This document shows positions 7,076 to 12,991 of a stretch of 14,408 nucleotides of DNA, one piece after another. The position numbers were made by a program, and so were the translations under genes. The stretch comes from Candidatus Parcubacteria bacterium (GTDB taxonomy: Bacteria; Patescibacteriota; Patescibacteriia; Patescibacteriales; UBA12075): contig JAGLJW010000023.1 of NCBI GenBank assembly GCA_023142215.1, positions 1-14,408 of the forward strand, in the 5' to 3' direction. A model generated the notes under the pieces. That model worked only from the letters and a program-made list of their open reading frames with translations, was not told where the DNA came from and did not search any database. How positions within the stretch are numbered: the stretch's first letter is position 1; each line of letters starts with the position of its first letter.

Positions 7076-8362
7076 CTATTTAACAATATTCCATTCTTTC
7101 AACTCATTAACAACTTTTTCAGAAGTTAAAACGTTCATTGTGTATGCTTTATATTCTGGGGATTCAATTCTTTTTAAAATATCAGACTGAGATGCGTATT
7201 GTTTTTTTACTTCGTCTTGGTGTTTTTCAAATTCTTTATCGCTAACCTCAATTTTTTCTTCTTTGGCAATTTCTTTAATCAATAATGAAACTTTTACTCT
7301 TTGAAGTGCATTTGGTAATAAATCTAAAACAAGTTGATTTTTTGTTTTATTGATACTTTTCAAATAATCTTCAAATTTTGCTCCTTTCTGAGAAACACTA
7401 TGTTCCAATTCTGCCATCATGGTTTTAACTTCATGATTTATTAATAATTCAGGAATTTCGCCAAATTTAGTTTTTTCTACAATTTTTTCAAGCATTTCTT
7501 TTTCAGCTTTTAATGAAATTCCTTTTTCTTTTTCTAGCTTCATATTCTTTTCTAAATTTTCTCTCAACTCATCAAGTTTTTTAAGTCCTAAACTTTTTGC
7601 AAATTCATCATCAAGCTCTGGCATCTGTCTTTCATAAACATCTTTAACTGAAACTTTAAAATCTACTCTTTTTCCAGCTAGATTTTTCATATAATGCTCA
7701 CGTGGATATGGTAAAGAAAATTCTTTTACATCCCCCTTCTTTGCACCAATTAAATTTTTATCAAATCCAGGAATAATATAATCTTTGCCAATAATTACAA
7801 ATGCACCTCTACCTTGTCCTCCCTCAACTGGAACATTATCCAAAAACATTTCAATATCAACCATCACTTTATCAGTTTCTTTAATCTCCTTATCAACAAG
7901 AACTTCCTTGACTCGCATATTTTGTAATTCCTCTAAAGCTTTTTCTATTTCTTTTTTATCAAGTACTATCTCATCTTTTTTAATTTTTAAGTCTTTATAT
8001 TTATTCAAATCCACTTCTGGAATTAAAGCTAAAACAACCTTATAAACCAATGGATTGTTTGGCGCTAACTTTTGAATATCAACCTGCGGCTGACCAATAA
8101 AATTGCCTTCAGTATTTTTTTCAATTGCCTTACCTAATGTTTTATTTATTACACTTCTAGCTGCTTCTTCTAAAATTGCCATTTCACCAACCTTTTGTTT
8201 TAAAATTTCATAAGGCACTTTTCCGTTTCTAAATCCATCAATTTTTACTTCTTTAGAAATTTTCTCAGTAGCATTGGGAATTTGCTTTTCTAAATCCTTA
8301 AAAGGAATTTCTACTACTAATTCAACTTGTGATTTTTTTAAATCTTTTTTTTCTACTTTCAT
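7076..8362 (-). CDS. tig: Trigger factor, ribosome-associated chaperone and prolyl isomerase
   Basis: A 428-residue protein with the full three-part family plan. The N-terminal ribosome-binding domain (1-115) carries the signature loop DGFRNGKVP at 42-50. The FKBP-type peptidyl-prolyl isomerase domain (about 160-242) includes GRGAFVIIGKDYIIPGF. The helical C-terminal substrate-binding domain (about 248-428) begins MPELDDEFAKSLG. In the signature loop, position 46, usually lysine in the FRK motif that docks on ribosomal protein uL23, is asparagine; F44 and R45 are kept. The protein shields nascent chains at the ribosome exit. It begins 11 bases after the stop of ppaC, so the two form one transcript. 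No Shine-Dalgarno is visible; the ATG follows AATTAAAATATTT, the same 13 bases as before nusA. Confidence 0.96.
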   Translation of the reverse strand: MKVEKKDLKKSQVELVVEIPFKDLEKQIPNATEKISKEVKIDGFRNGKVPYEILKQKVGEMAILEEAARSVINKTLGKAIEKNTEGNFIGQPQVDIQKLAPNNPLVYKVVLALIPEVDLNKYKDLKIKKDEIVLDKKEIEKALEELQNMRVKEVLVDKEIKETDKVMVDIEMFLDNVPVEGGQGRGAFVIIGKDYIIPGFDKNLIGAKKGDVKEFSLPYPREHYMKNLAGKRVDFKVSVKDVYERQMPELDDEFAKSLGLKKLDELRENLEKNMKLEKEKGISLKAEKEMLEKIVEKTKFGEIPELLINHEVKTMMAELEHSVSQKGAKFEDYLKSINKTKNQLVLDLLPNALQRVKVSLLIKEIAKEEKIEVSDKEFEKHQDEVKKQYASQSDILKRIESPEYKAYTMNVLTSEKVVNELKEWNIVK

Positions 8363-8373
8363 AAATATTTTAA

Positions 8374-9297
8374 TTAATTAAAAATTTCAGAAAATTTTGG
8401 TGCTACCTGTTTTTTTCTAGAAATAAGTCCATTAATATATACACGATTATTTATAAGTTTTTTATTAAGTGCTTTTTCAATTTTTTCAACATCAGTAGTT
8501 GATACTAAAAATTGAGAACCTTCATTAATTATATCTGTTAAAAATAAAACGACAGAATGATAACCACCTTCATTTCTTAATTTTTCAAGTTCAATTAAAA
8601 TTGAATCTTCTCTGTTTTTAAAATCAGACAAATCAACAGTTTCAACTTGCCCAACACCAAATTTTCCAGCTTTTAATTCAAAATTTTTAAAATCGCTTTT
8701 AATAACTTCCAAATCAGACAATTCACTTACACTTGAGCGGACTTTAAAAATTTCCATTCCAAATTCTTTCCAATCTTTTATCTCTGCAACAACAGAAAGT
8801 TTTTCAATTATTTCAATATCCTTTTGAGTACAAGTTGGTGATTTTGTAATAACTGTATCCACCAAAATTGCACCCAGCATTAAAGTAGCTAATGTTTTAT
8901 CAAATTCAATATTATTCTTTAAATACAAATCAGCTATAATTGTACAAGTTGCACCCCATGGTTTCACAGTAAATTCAATCGGCTCATTATTAGAAAACAC
9001 TATTTTGTGATGATCAAGCACTTCAATAACTTTTGCTTTTTCTACACCTTCAACAGATTGTGTTCCCTCGTTATGGTCAACTAAAATCAACTCTTTATTT
9101 TCAACATTGCTTAAAATTTCAGGCTTAGCAATATCTAAATTTTTAAGTAAATACTTAGTTTCCTGGTTAATATCCTCAGTTATTACTGGAACATATTTAT
9201 CAGTATTCTCGGTTTTATTCTTATAATCGCTATAAGTAATAGCCGCTACCACCGAATCTAAATCAGGAGATTTATGACCTATAATATAAATTGACAT
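8374..9297 (-). CDS. ppaC: Manganese-dependent (type II) inorganic pyrophosphatase
   Basis: A 307-residue DHH-superfamily enzyme that hydrolyses pyrophosphate to two phosphates, pulling forward nucleic acid, tRNA-charging and other biosynthetic reactions in the cytoplasm. The metal-binding set is complete: H8, D12 and D14 in IIGHKSPDLDS, D74 in LVDHNEG, H96 and H97 in EVLDHHK, and D147 in AILVDTV. The DHHA2 C-terminal domain ends with the substrate-binding SRKKQ motif (R294, K295). The length is normal for the plain enzyme, without the CBS/DRTGG regulatory insertion of the long form. It lies between nusA and tig; 210 bases separate it from nusA, and these hold the palindromic repeat element. 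No separate promoter is evident, so it probably depends on read-through from nusA. There is no Shine-Dalgarno before the ATG. Confidence 0.95.
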   Translation of the reverse strand: MSIYIIGHKSPDLDSVVAAITYSDYKNKTENTDKYVPVITEDINQETKYLLKNLDIAKPEILSNVENKELILVDHNEGTQSVEGVEKAKVIEVLDHHKIVFSNNEPIEFTVKPWGATCTIIADLYLKNNIEFDKTLATLMLGAILVDTVITKSPTCTQKDIEIIEKLSVVAEIKDWKEFGMEIFKVRSSVSELSDLEVIKSDFKNFELKAGKFGVGQVETVDLSDFKNREDSILIELEKLRNEGGYHSVVLFLTDIINEGSQFLVSTTDVEKIEKALNKKLINNRVYINGLISRKKQVAPKFSEIFN

Positions 9298-9330
9298 AAA
9301 ATTGAATTATTAAAAATTTATAATTTTTTT

Positions 9331-9490
9331 GAATTATGAAACAATGATTCTTTGTCATTTCGAAACGGAGCTTCACCAGCTGGCGAAAGTGAAGTGAGAA
9401 ATCTCTTAAAAAATGTAGGTATTTATAATAATGTTGAAGGGATTCCTCGTTAAAAACTCGGAATGACAAAGAATCATTATTTCATAATTC
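9331..9490. repeat. Palindromic repeat element with 33-bp terminal inverted repeats
   Basis: Left arm 9331-9363 and right arm 9458-9490 are inverted repeats matching at 31 of 33 positions, both reading GAATTATGAA at the outer end and continuing to GTCATT(T/C)CGA. Inside, the left half (9351-9407) is TTTGTCATTTCGAA...GTGAGAAATCTCTT. The right half (9437-9470), inverted, is a diverged version, TTTGTCATTCCGAG...GAGGAATCCCTT. The whole looks like two opposed units of one repeat family, MITE- or REP-like, about 160 bases long with no reading frame of its own. The 65-codon frame crossing it is an artefact. Transcribed from nusA, it would fold into a very long hairpin. Confidence 0.85.
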
Positions 9491-9507
9491 AAAGTGATTT
9501 ACAAAAG

Positions 9508-10725
9508 CTATTTATCCTCTTTCACCTCTTCTTCATCATCATTTTCTACTTCATCATCTTCTTCTTTTGGTTCAGAATTTGTCTCATCTTTTATTTCTGT
9601 AATATCAATTTTCCATCCAGTAAGTCTAGCGGCTAATCTTGCATTTTGTCCACCTTTTCCAATCGCCAATGAGAGTTGATCAGGAAGAACAATAACAGTT
9701 GCTTTCTTTTCTTCTTCGTTGATTTTGATTTCAATTATTTTGGCTGGTGATAAAGCATTAGAAATAAATGCTTCTGGGTCTTCATCCCATTCCACAATAT
9801 CAACTTTTTCTCCTCCTAATTCATTTATAATAATTTGAATTCTAGATCCTCGTTGACCAACGCAAGAACCAATTGGGTCAATATTATCAGAATCTGTAAA
9901 TACTGCTACTTTAGATCTTGAGCCGGCTTCACGGGCTACTCGTTTAAGTTCAATTAAACCATTAGCAATTTCTGGGATTTCTAAATAAAAAACTTTTTTC
10001 AAAATTTCTTCTGAAGTTCTTGATAAAATAATTTCTGGTCCTTTTGTCTTTAAAGCTACTTCTTTTACATAAACTTTAATTCTATCACCAACTTCATATC
10101 GCTCTCCAGCAATTTGACCATCGGGCGGTAAAACACCAACTGATTTTCCTAAGTCAATTAAAACTAATCGTCCTTCTCGTCTTTGAACTACGGCAGTTAC
10201 TACTTCATGTTCTTTTTCTTTAAAATCCTCAAAAATCATTTCTCGCTCTGCTTCACGCAATCTTTGAATAATAACTTGTTTAGCAGTTTGAGCAGCCATT
10301 CTTCCATAAGTAGCTGGCACTTCAAGTTCAATTTTAATTTCATCACCAACTTTAGCATCTTTTTTAAGCAACAAAGCATCACTAAGTTGAATTTCAGTTT
10401 TTGGATTAAATTTCCTCACTTCTTCTTCTGTAACTGCTGGAACTTCTTCTTCATCTTTCTCAGAAGATTTTTTTTCTGTACTTTTTTCAACTTCTTCTTC
10501 TGTTTCTTCAGGTTCTTCTGGCATATCCTCAACAACTGTTTTAACATCAAAGACACGTGAATTTTCAATATCATCTTCAAATTCCACTTTTATATTTTGA
10601 AGTCTTTCTCCAAAATCTTTTCTATAAGCTGCTGCAAGTGCTGACTCAACCGTAACAATCACAGCATCATAGCTTAAACTTTTTTCTTCGCAAATTTGTT
10701 TAATTGCATTTGTAATTTCTGACAT
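9508..10725 (-). CDS. nusA: Transcription termination/antitermination factor NusA
   Basis: A 405-residue protein that binds RNA polymerase and nascent RNA to modulate pausing, termination and antitermination. The N-terminal RNA polymerase-binding domain (1-165) is interrupted at about 66-103 by an acidic, glutamate-rich low-complexity stretch. The S1 domain (about 173-238) has VTAVVQRREGRLVLIDLG. KH1 has GQRGSRI at 290-296 in DPIGSCVGQRGSR, and KH2 has AIGKGGQNARLAARL at 354-368. The last 30 residues are an acidic tail (EEDDEVENDDEEEVKEDK). The C-terminal AR repeats of enterobacterial NusA are absent, as in most bacteria. It is the first gene of nusA-ppaC-tig and has a consensus promoter and a 5'-end leader hairpin. 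No Shine-Dalgarno; the start follows AATTAAAATATTT. Confidence 0.97.
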   Translation of the reverse strand: MSEITNAIKQICEEKSLSYDAVIVTVESALAAAYRKDFGERLQNIKVEFEDDIENSRVFDVKTVVEDMPEEPEETEEEVEKSTEKKSSEKDEEEVPAVTEEEVRKFNPKTEIQLSDALLLKKDAKVGDEIKIELEVPATYGRMAAQTAKQVIIQRLREAEREMIFEDFKEKEHEVVTAVVQRREGRLVLIDLGKSVGVLPPDGQIAGERYEVGDRIKVYVKEVALKTKGPEIILSRTSEEILKKVFYLEIPEIANGLIELKRVAREAGSRSKVAVFTDSDNIDPIGSCVGQRGSRIQIIINELGGEKVDIVEWDEDPEAFISNALSPAKIIEIKINEEEKKATVIVLPDQLSLAIGKGGQNARLAARLTGWKIDITEIKDETNSEPKEEDDEVENDDEEEVKEDK

Positions 10726-10795
10726 AAATATTTTAATTTAAAATAAACTATTATTAAACCTAATATTTAACAATAATTACTTAATAATTACTTAA

Positions 10796-10827
10796 AATAG
10801 CTAGAATCATTCCTGACACTAGCTATT
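10796..10827 (-). promoter_or_regulatory. nusA 5'-leader hairpin with GGAA tetraloop
   Basis: On minus, AATAGCTAG (10827-10819) pairs perfectly with CTAGCTATT (10804-10796). Inside, a U-U mismatch, a G-U pair and the stem TCA/TGA close on GGAA, a GNRA-type tetraloop. The predicted transcription start is about 10829, so the hairpin would lie at the extreme 5' end of the message. No T-tract follows, so it is not a terminator. Possible roles are mRNA protection or an autoregulatory site. Confidence 0.55.
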
Positions 10828-10835
10828 ACATTTAC

Positions 10836-10864
10836 AATATATCACAAAATTTAAAAATAGTCAA
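10836..10864 (-). promoter_or_regulatory. Promoter of the nusA-ppaC-tig operon
   Basis: On minus, TTGACT (10859-10864) and TATATT (10836-10841) are exactly 17 bases apart. A TGA directly before the -10 gives an extended -10. The predicted leader to ATG 10725 is about 105 bases, with no Shine-Dalgarno at its end. Confidence 0.75.
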
Positions 10865-10920
10865 AAAAATAAAACAAAATTTAAAAATGTAGTAATAACT
10901 CAGATATAAGCTAGCTATAA

Positions 10921-10941
10921 TTTATTATTTATTATTTATTA
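10921..10941. repeat. TTTATTA tandem repeat, three copies
   Basis: Three exact 7-base units TTTATTA, followed by TTA, lie just after the stop of the TrmB-family gene. This is a short simple repeat in an AT-rich spacer with no evident function. Confidence 0.6.
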
Positions 10942-10957
10942 TTAAAAACTAAACCTA

Positions 10958-11761
10958 TCACTTCTCTAATTCCAAAAGTTTTTTTGTATCCATGGAATAT
11001 GTCTTATTATATAAAGCAATAAACATTGTTTTAAGCGAACGATAAATATATTTGTTTTCTATTTTTATTGTAAAAACGTTTTGTGGAACAACGATAAAAA
11101 TATAATATGGATAAATCAAAAAAAGATTAATTTCAAACGGAAATTTTTCTTTGTTGAGAAAATGCAAGAGAGGTAATCTTTGAGCAAATATTTTTTGCGT
11201 TTCTTTTGGCATAACTTTAAGAAAAGGAATTGTGTCATCAAGAAGAATGCTTTGTACAGGAACCTTAGTATTATGAATTTTCTTTTGCATTTGTTGTATA
11301 AATTTCCAACCGACAATTTTTAACATTGCTTCATTTGTCGCACCGGATTCAATCGCACAAACAAAATATTTTTTATTGCTTGTTTTTAACATCATTTCGT
11401 TGATATCAAATAAACCCTTTTTCACATCACTAAATTCAACATACGATTTTTTTTCTTGAAAATCAATTAAATTTTCAAGCATCGGTAATATGTTGGAGAA
11501 ACTTTCCATTTTTTCCTTTTTGCTTGCAAATATATCCTTAGGATTACTGGCAATAAAATATTCTATACTTTGTTTTTTTATTTTTCTAAAACTTCCATTT
11601 TCAATTAATTTTTTCAAATAATTATAAACAGAAGTTCTTGGAATTTCAGTCTCCTTGGCAATTTCAGAAACTTTTGCTGTTCCCAACCTCAAACCAGCCA
11701 AATAAATTTTAGCTTCTTCTTCTGAAAATCCAATATTTTGCAATTTTGCAATATAATTCAT
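10958..11761 (-). CDS. TrmB-family transcriptional regulator
   Basis: A 267-residue protein. Residues 1-72 form the TrmB-type winged helix: LQNIGFSEEEAKIYLAGLRLG, then VSEIAKETEIPRTSVYNYLK as the recognition helix-turn-helix, then a wing (FRKIKKQSIEYFIAS). A short helical linker (about 75-105) is probably the dimer coiled coil. The rest (about 106-267) is an alpha/beta effector domain of the kind found in archaeal and CPR TrmB-like regulators. TrmB relatives in archaea sense sugars, but the ligand here cannot be read. It acts as a DNA-binding repressor or activator in the cytoplasm. It is transcribed divergently from the two-peptide micro-operon, so regulating that operon and itself is the obvious hypothesis. 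There is no Shine-Dalgarno; a leader of about 20 bases is predicted. Confidence 0.85.
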   Translation of the reverse strand: MNYIAKLQNIGFSEEEAKIYLAGLRLGTAKVSEIAKETEIPRTSVYNYLKKLIENGSFRKIKKQSIEYFIASNPKDIFASKKEKMESFSNILPMLENLIDFQEKKSYVEFSDVKKGLFDINEMMLKTSNKKYFVCAIESGATNEAMLKIVGWKFIQQMQKKIHNTKVPVQSILLDDTIPFLKVMPKETQKIFAQRLPLLHFLNKEKFPFEINLFLIYPYYIFIVVPQNVFTIKIENKYIYRSLKTMFIALYNKTYSMDTKKLLELEK

Positions 11762-11787
11762 ATATTTTTTTCTTATTATTAACTTCT

Positions 11788-11816
11788 ATTATACACCCTG
11801 TCGTCAAATTAGTCAA
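11788..11816 (-). promoter_or_regulatory. Promoter of the TrmB-family gene
   Basis: On minus, TTGACT (11811-11816) and a perfect TATAAT (11788-11793) are 17 bases apart. The sequence TTGACTAATTTGAC repeats TTGAC directly at a nine-base step over and after the -35, a possible operator. Transcription would begin near 11781. Confidence 0.8.
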
Positions 11817-11862
11817 CAGTATATCATCTTTTTTTAGCTTATTTTTCAAGTTTTTTAATGTA

Positions 11863-11890
11863 TTGACTTTTAATAGGCTAAATCTAGGAC
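11863..11890 (+). promoter_or_regulatory. Possible weak promoter for the two-peptide micro-operon
   Basis: A good -35 box TTGACT (11863-11868) is followed after 16 bases by TAGGAC (11885-11890), a poor -10. TAGTAT at 11906-11911 is an alternative -10 but has no -35 at the right distance. A strong -35 with a weak -10 would suit a regulated promoter. The leader to ATG 11989 would be about 90 bases. Confidence 0.35.
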
Positions 11891-11971
11891 AATATTTTTA
11901 AAAAATAGTATGGTTTTATTAATCATGATGTTCATTGATAACAAAAATCACAAAATAAACCACTTAATAAA

Positions 11972-11980
11972 AAAGGAGGT
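11972..11980 (+). promoter_or_regulatory. Extended Shine-Dalgarno for the 72-residue protein
   Basis: AAAGGAGGT, a nine-base match to the anti-Shine-Dalgarno of 16S rRNA, lies eight bases before ATG 11989. It is the strongest ribosome binding site in the window and decides that this small frame is a gene. Confidence 0.85.
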
Positions 11981-11988
11981 ATTGTGCT

Positions 11989-12207
11989 ATGCTTAAACAT
12001 CACATTCATCATTCTGAAAGTTGGCCTAGTTCTTCGAGCTACAAGTCTGTTATAGTTAGAGACACGTCTGGCGTGTCTCACAGAGTCAGGGATGTTGGGA
12101 GTCAAGGTGCCTATATTAATGGACATCACCTTCCGCTAGAAGCATTTGAAAAGTGGAAAAAAAAGCTGGAAGAAACAGGAAGAAGTTTTCTAGATGAATT
12201 ATTATAA
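11989..12207 (+). CDS. Small protein of unknown function, histidine-rich N-terminus
   Basis: A 72-residue protein that I do not recognise. It opens MLKHHIHHSESW with four histidines in positions 4-8, then a serine run. A short beta-rich section follows (YKSVIVRDTSGVSHRVRD, then GAYINGHHLP), ending in a charged amphipathic helix (LEAFEKWKKKLEETG, residues 49-63) and LDELL. There is no signal peptide or membrane segment. The reality of the gene rests on the nine-base Shine-Dalgarno at ideal spacing, balanced codon use less AT-driven than its neighbours, and the following small gene and terminator. A perfect 8-bp hairpin, GAGACACG/CGTGTCTC, lies within the frame at 12059-12079. A frame on the opposite strand here is a shadow. 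The histidine cluster could bind metal, but that is speculation. Confidence 0.8.
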   Translation: MLKHHIHHSESWPSSSSYKSVIVRDTSGVSHRVRDVGSQGAYINGHHLPLEAFEKWKKKLEETGRSFLDELL

Positions 12208-12221
12208 AAAAACAAAACAGA

Positions 12222-12228
12222 AAAGGAG
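12222..12228 (+). promoter_or_regulatory. Shine-Dalgarno for the 23-residue peptide
   Basis: AAAGGAG lies seven bases before ATG 12236. It is the main evidence that this very short frame is translated. Confidence 0.75.
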
Positions 12229-12235
12229 AAAAATT

Positions 12236-12307
12236 ATGAGTCAATCAGATGCCGCAAAGGTTCAAAATAAACAGGTTCTCAAGGAAATGAGAGAACGCAA
12301 TAAATAA
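12236..12307 (+). CDS. 23-residue peptide, second gene of the micro-operon
   Basis: The frame encodes a 23-residue, highly charged peptide, starting MSQSDAAKVQ and ending MRERNK, and stops at TAA 12305. It has a good Shine-Dalgarno at ideal spacing, begins 28 bases after the stop of the 72-residue protein, and is followed seven bases later by a strong terminator. It has no hydrophobic segment, so it is neither a membrane peptide nor a typical type I toxin. It is predicted to form one amphipathic helix (residues 4-22). It may act as a small binding partner of the upstream protein or as a free regulatory peptide. I do not recognise it. Confidence 0.65.
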   Translation: MSQSDAAKVQNKQVLKEMRERNK

Positions 12308-12314
12308 ACAAGTC

Positions 12315-12351
12315 CGGCAAAGTGAATTTTAATTCACTTTGCCGATTTTTT
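12315..12351 (+). terminator. Strong intrinsic terminator of the micro-operon
   Basis: CGGCAAAGTGAATT (12315-12328) and AATTCACTTTGCCG (12331-12344) form a perfect 14-bp inverted repeat with a GC-rich base. ATTTTTTA follows. It lies seven bases after the stop of the 23-residue peptide. Confidence 0.92.
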
Positions 12352-12413
12352 ATTTAACTATGTTTAATAATTTACTTTAATCATGTCAGAAATAAATTTT
12401 TTTGAATCAAAGA

Positions 12414-12441
12414 AAAAACCGCTGATACTTAAGCGGTTTTT
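12414..12441 (-). terminator. Terminator of the Panacea gene pair, usable in both directions
   Basis: AAAAACCGCT (12414-12423) and AGCGGTTTTT (12432-12441) pair around an eight-base loop. On minus the stem ends in a run of T, suiting the end of the toxin-candidate gene 76 bases upstream. The same hairpin also has a T-tract on plus. Confidence 0.75.
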
Positions 12442-12517
12442 ATTGATAATTTTTTTGTTAGATATAAAACACAATCCTGGCTCTGTCAGTTATTAAACTT
12501 TATACCAAAACATAAAT

Positions 12518-12991
12518 TTAAACCTTTAAATGATTTGGTTTAATGGCAATTACACAAACAAATCTCTTAACAAAATATACAAATATTCTACCACTAGAAG
12601 AAAAATCAATTTCTTTAATTTCAATATCTGGCGGTAATCCCTTATATAAAGCTTTATACTTACTATTATTATGCACATCATCTTTTATTAATTTGCTTTT
12701 AGATATATCGACTGAAGATGTTTCGTTAATAATTTTTAACTTTTTAACAAGCTTTTTTGAATTTGAATTATCCAAAATACTTAATCCACATTGTCCAAAT
12801 TTATAATGCACAAATGAAAATAAAAAATTTTGGTTTAACTTTTTATCATAATCAGGAATTTCTGCATTAATTGCTACACGCTGATCTATCTGATTAGTTT
12901 TTTCTAATTTTGCAAAATCTTGATTTAGTTGCCAATCCATTCCAACATCTTTCCTGCCTGCTTTTCTATTTTTTCTTCTTTTTTTGTTCAT
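12518..12991 (-). CDS. Candidate toxin paired with a Panacea antitoxin
   Basis: A 157-residue protein that I cannot assign to a family. If the ATG at 12991 is used, it overlaps the end of the Panacea gene by 26 bases and begins with a very basic stretch, MNKKRRKNRKAGRKD. If the ATG at 12940 is used (residue 18, MDWQLNQDF, with AGGAA nine bases before), the protein has 140 residues and the genes are 25 bases apart. The body has polar helices, then FSFVHYKFGQCGLSIL (58-73) and a lysine-rich helix (KKLVKKLKIINE). Further on come HNNSKYKALYKG (107-118) and a final strand pair GRIFVYFVKRFVCVIAI followed by KPNHL. That ending is reminiscent of RelE/ParE-type RNase toxins, but this is impression only. 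The toxin assignment comes from position next to a Panacea gene. Confidence 0.65.
   Translation of the reverse strand: MNKKRRKNRKAGRKDVGMDWQLNQDFAKLEKTNQIDQRVAINAEIPDYDKKLNQNFLFSFVHYKFGQCGLSILDNSNSKKLVKKLKIINETSSVDISKSKLIKDDVHNNSKYKALYKGLPPDIEIKEIDFSSSGRIFVYFVKRFVCVIAIKPNHLKV

Noticed and set aside
9272..9469. A 65-codon minus frame between nusA and ppaC
   Set aside because: It spans the palindromic repeat element and overlaps the start of ppaC; composition is random-like and there is no ribosome site.
11932..12129. A 65-codon minus frame opposite the 72-residue small protein
   Set aside because: The plus-strand frame has the nine-base Shine-Dalgarno, operon partner and terminator; the minus frame has none.
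12384..12497. A 37-codon plus-strand frame starting MSEINFFESK
   Set aside because: It runs straight through the terminator hairpin at 12414-12441, has no Shine-Dalgarno, and its hydrophobic middle is just the translated T-tract and AT-rich DNA.
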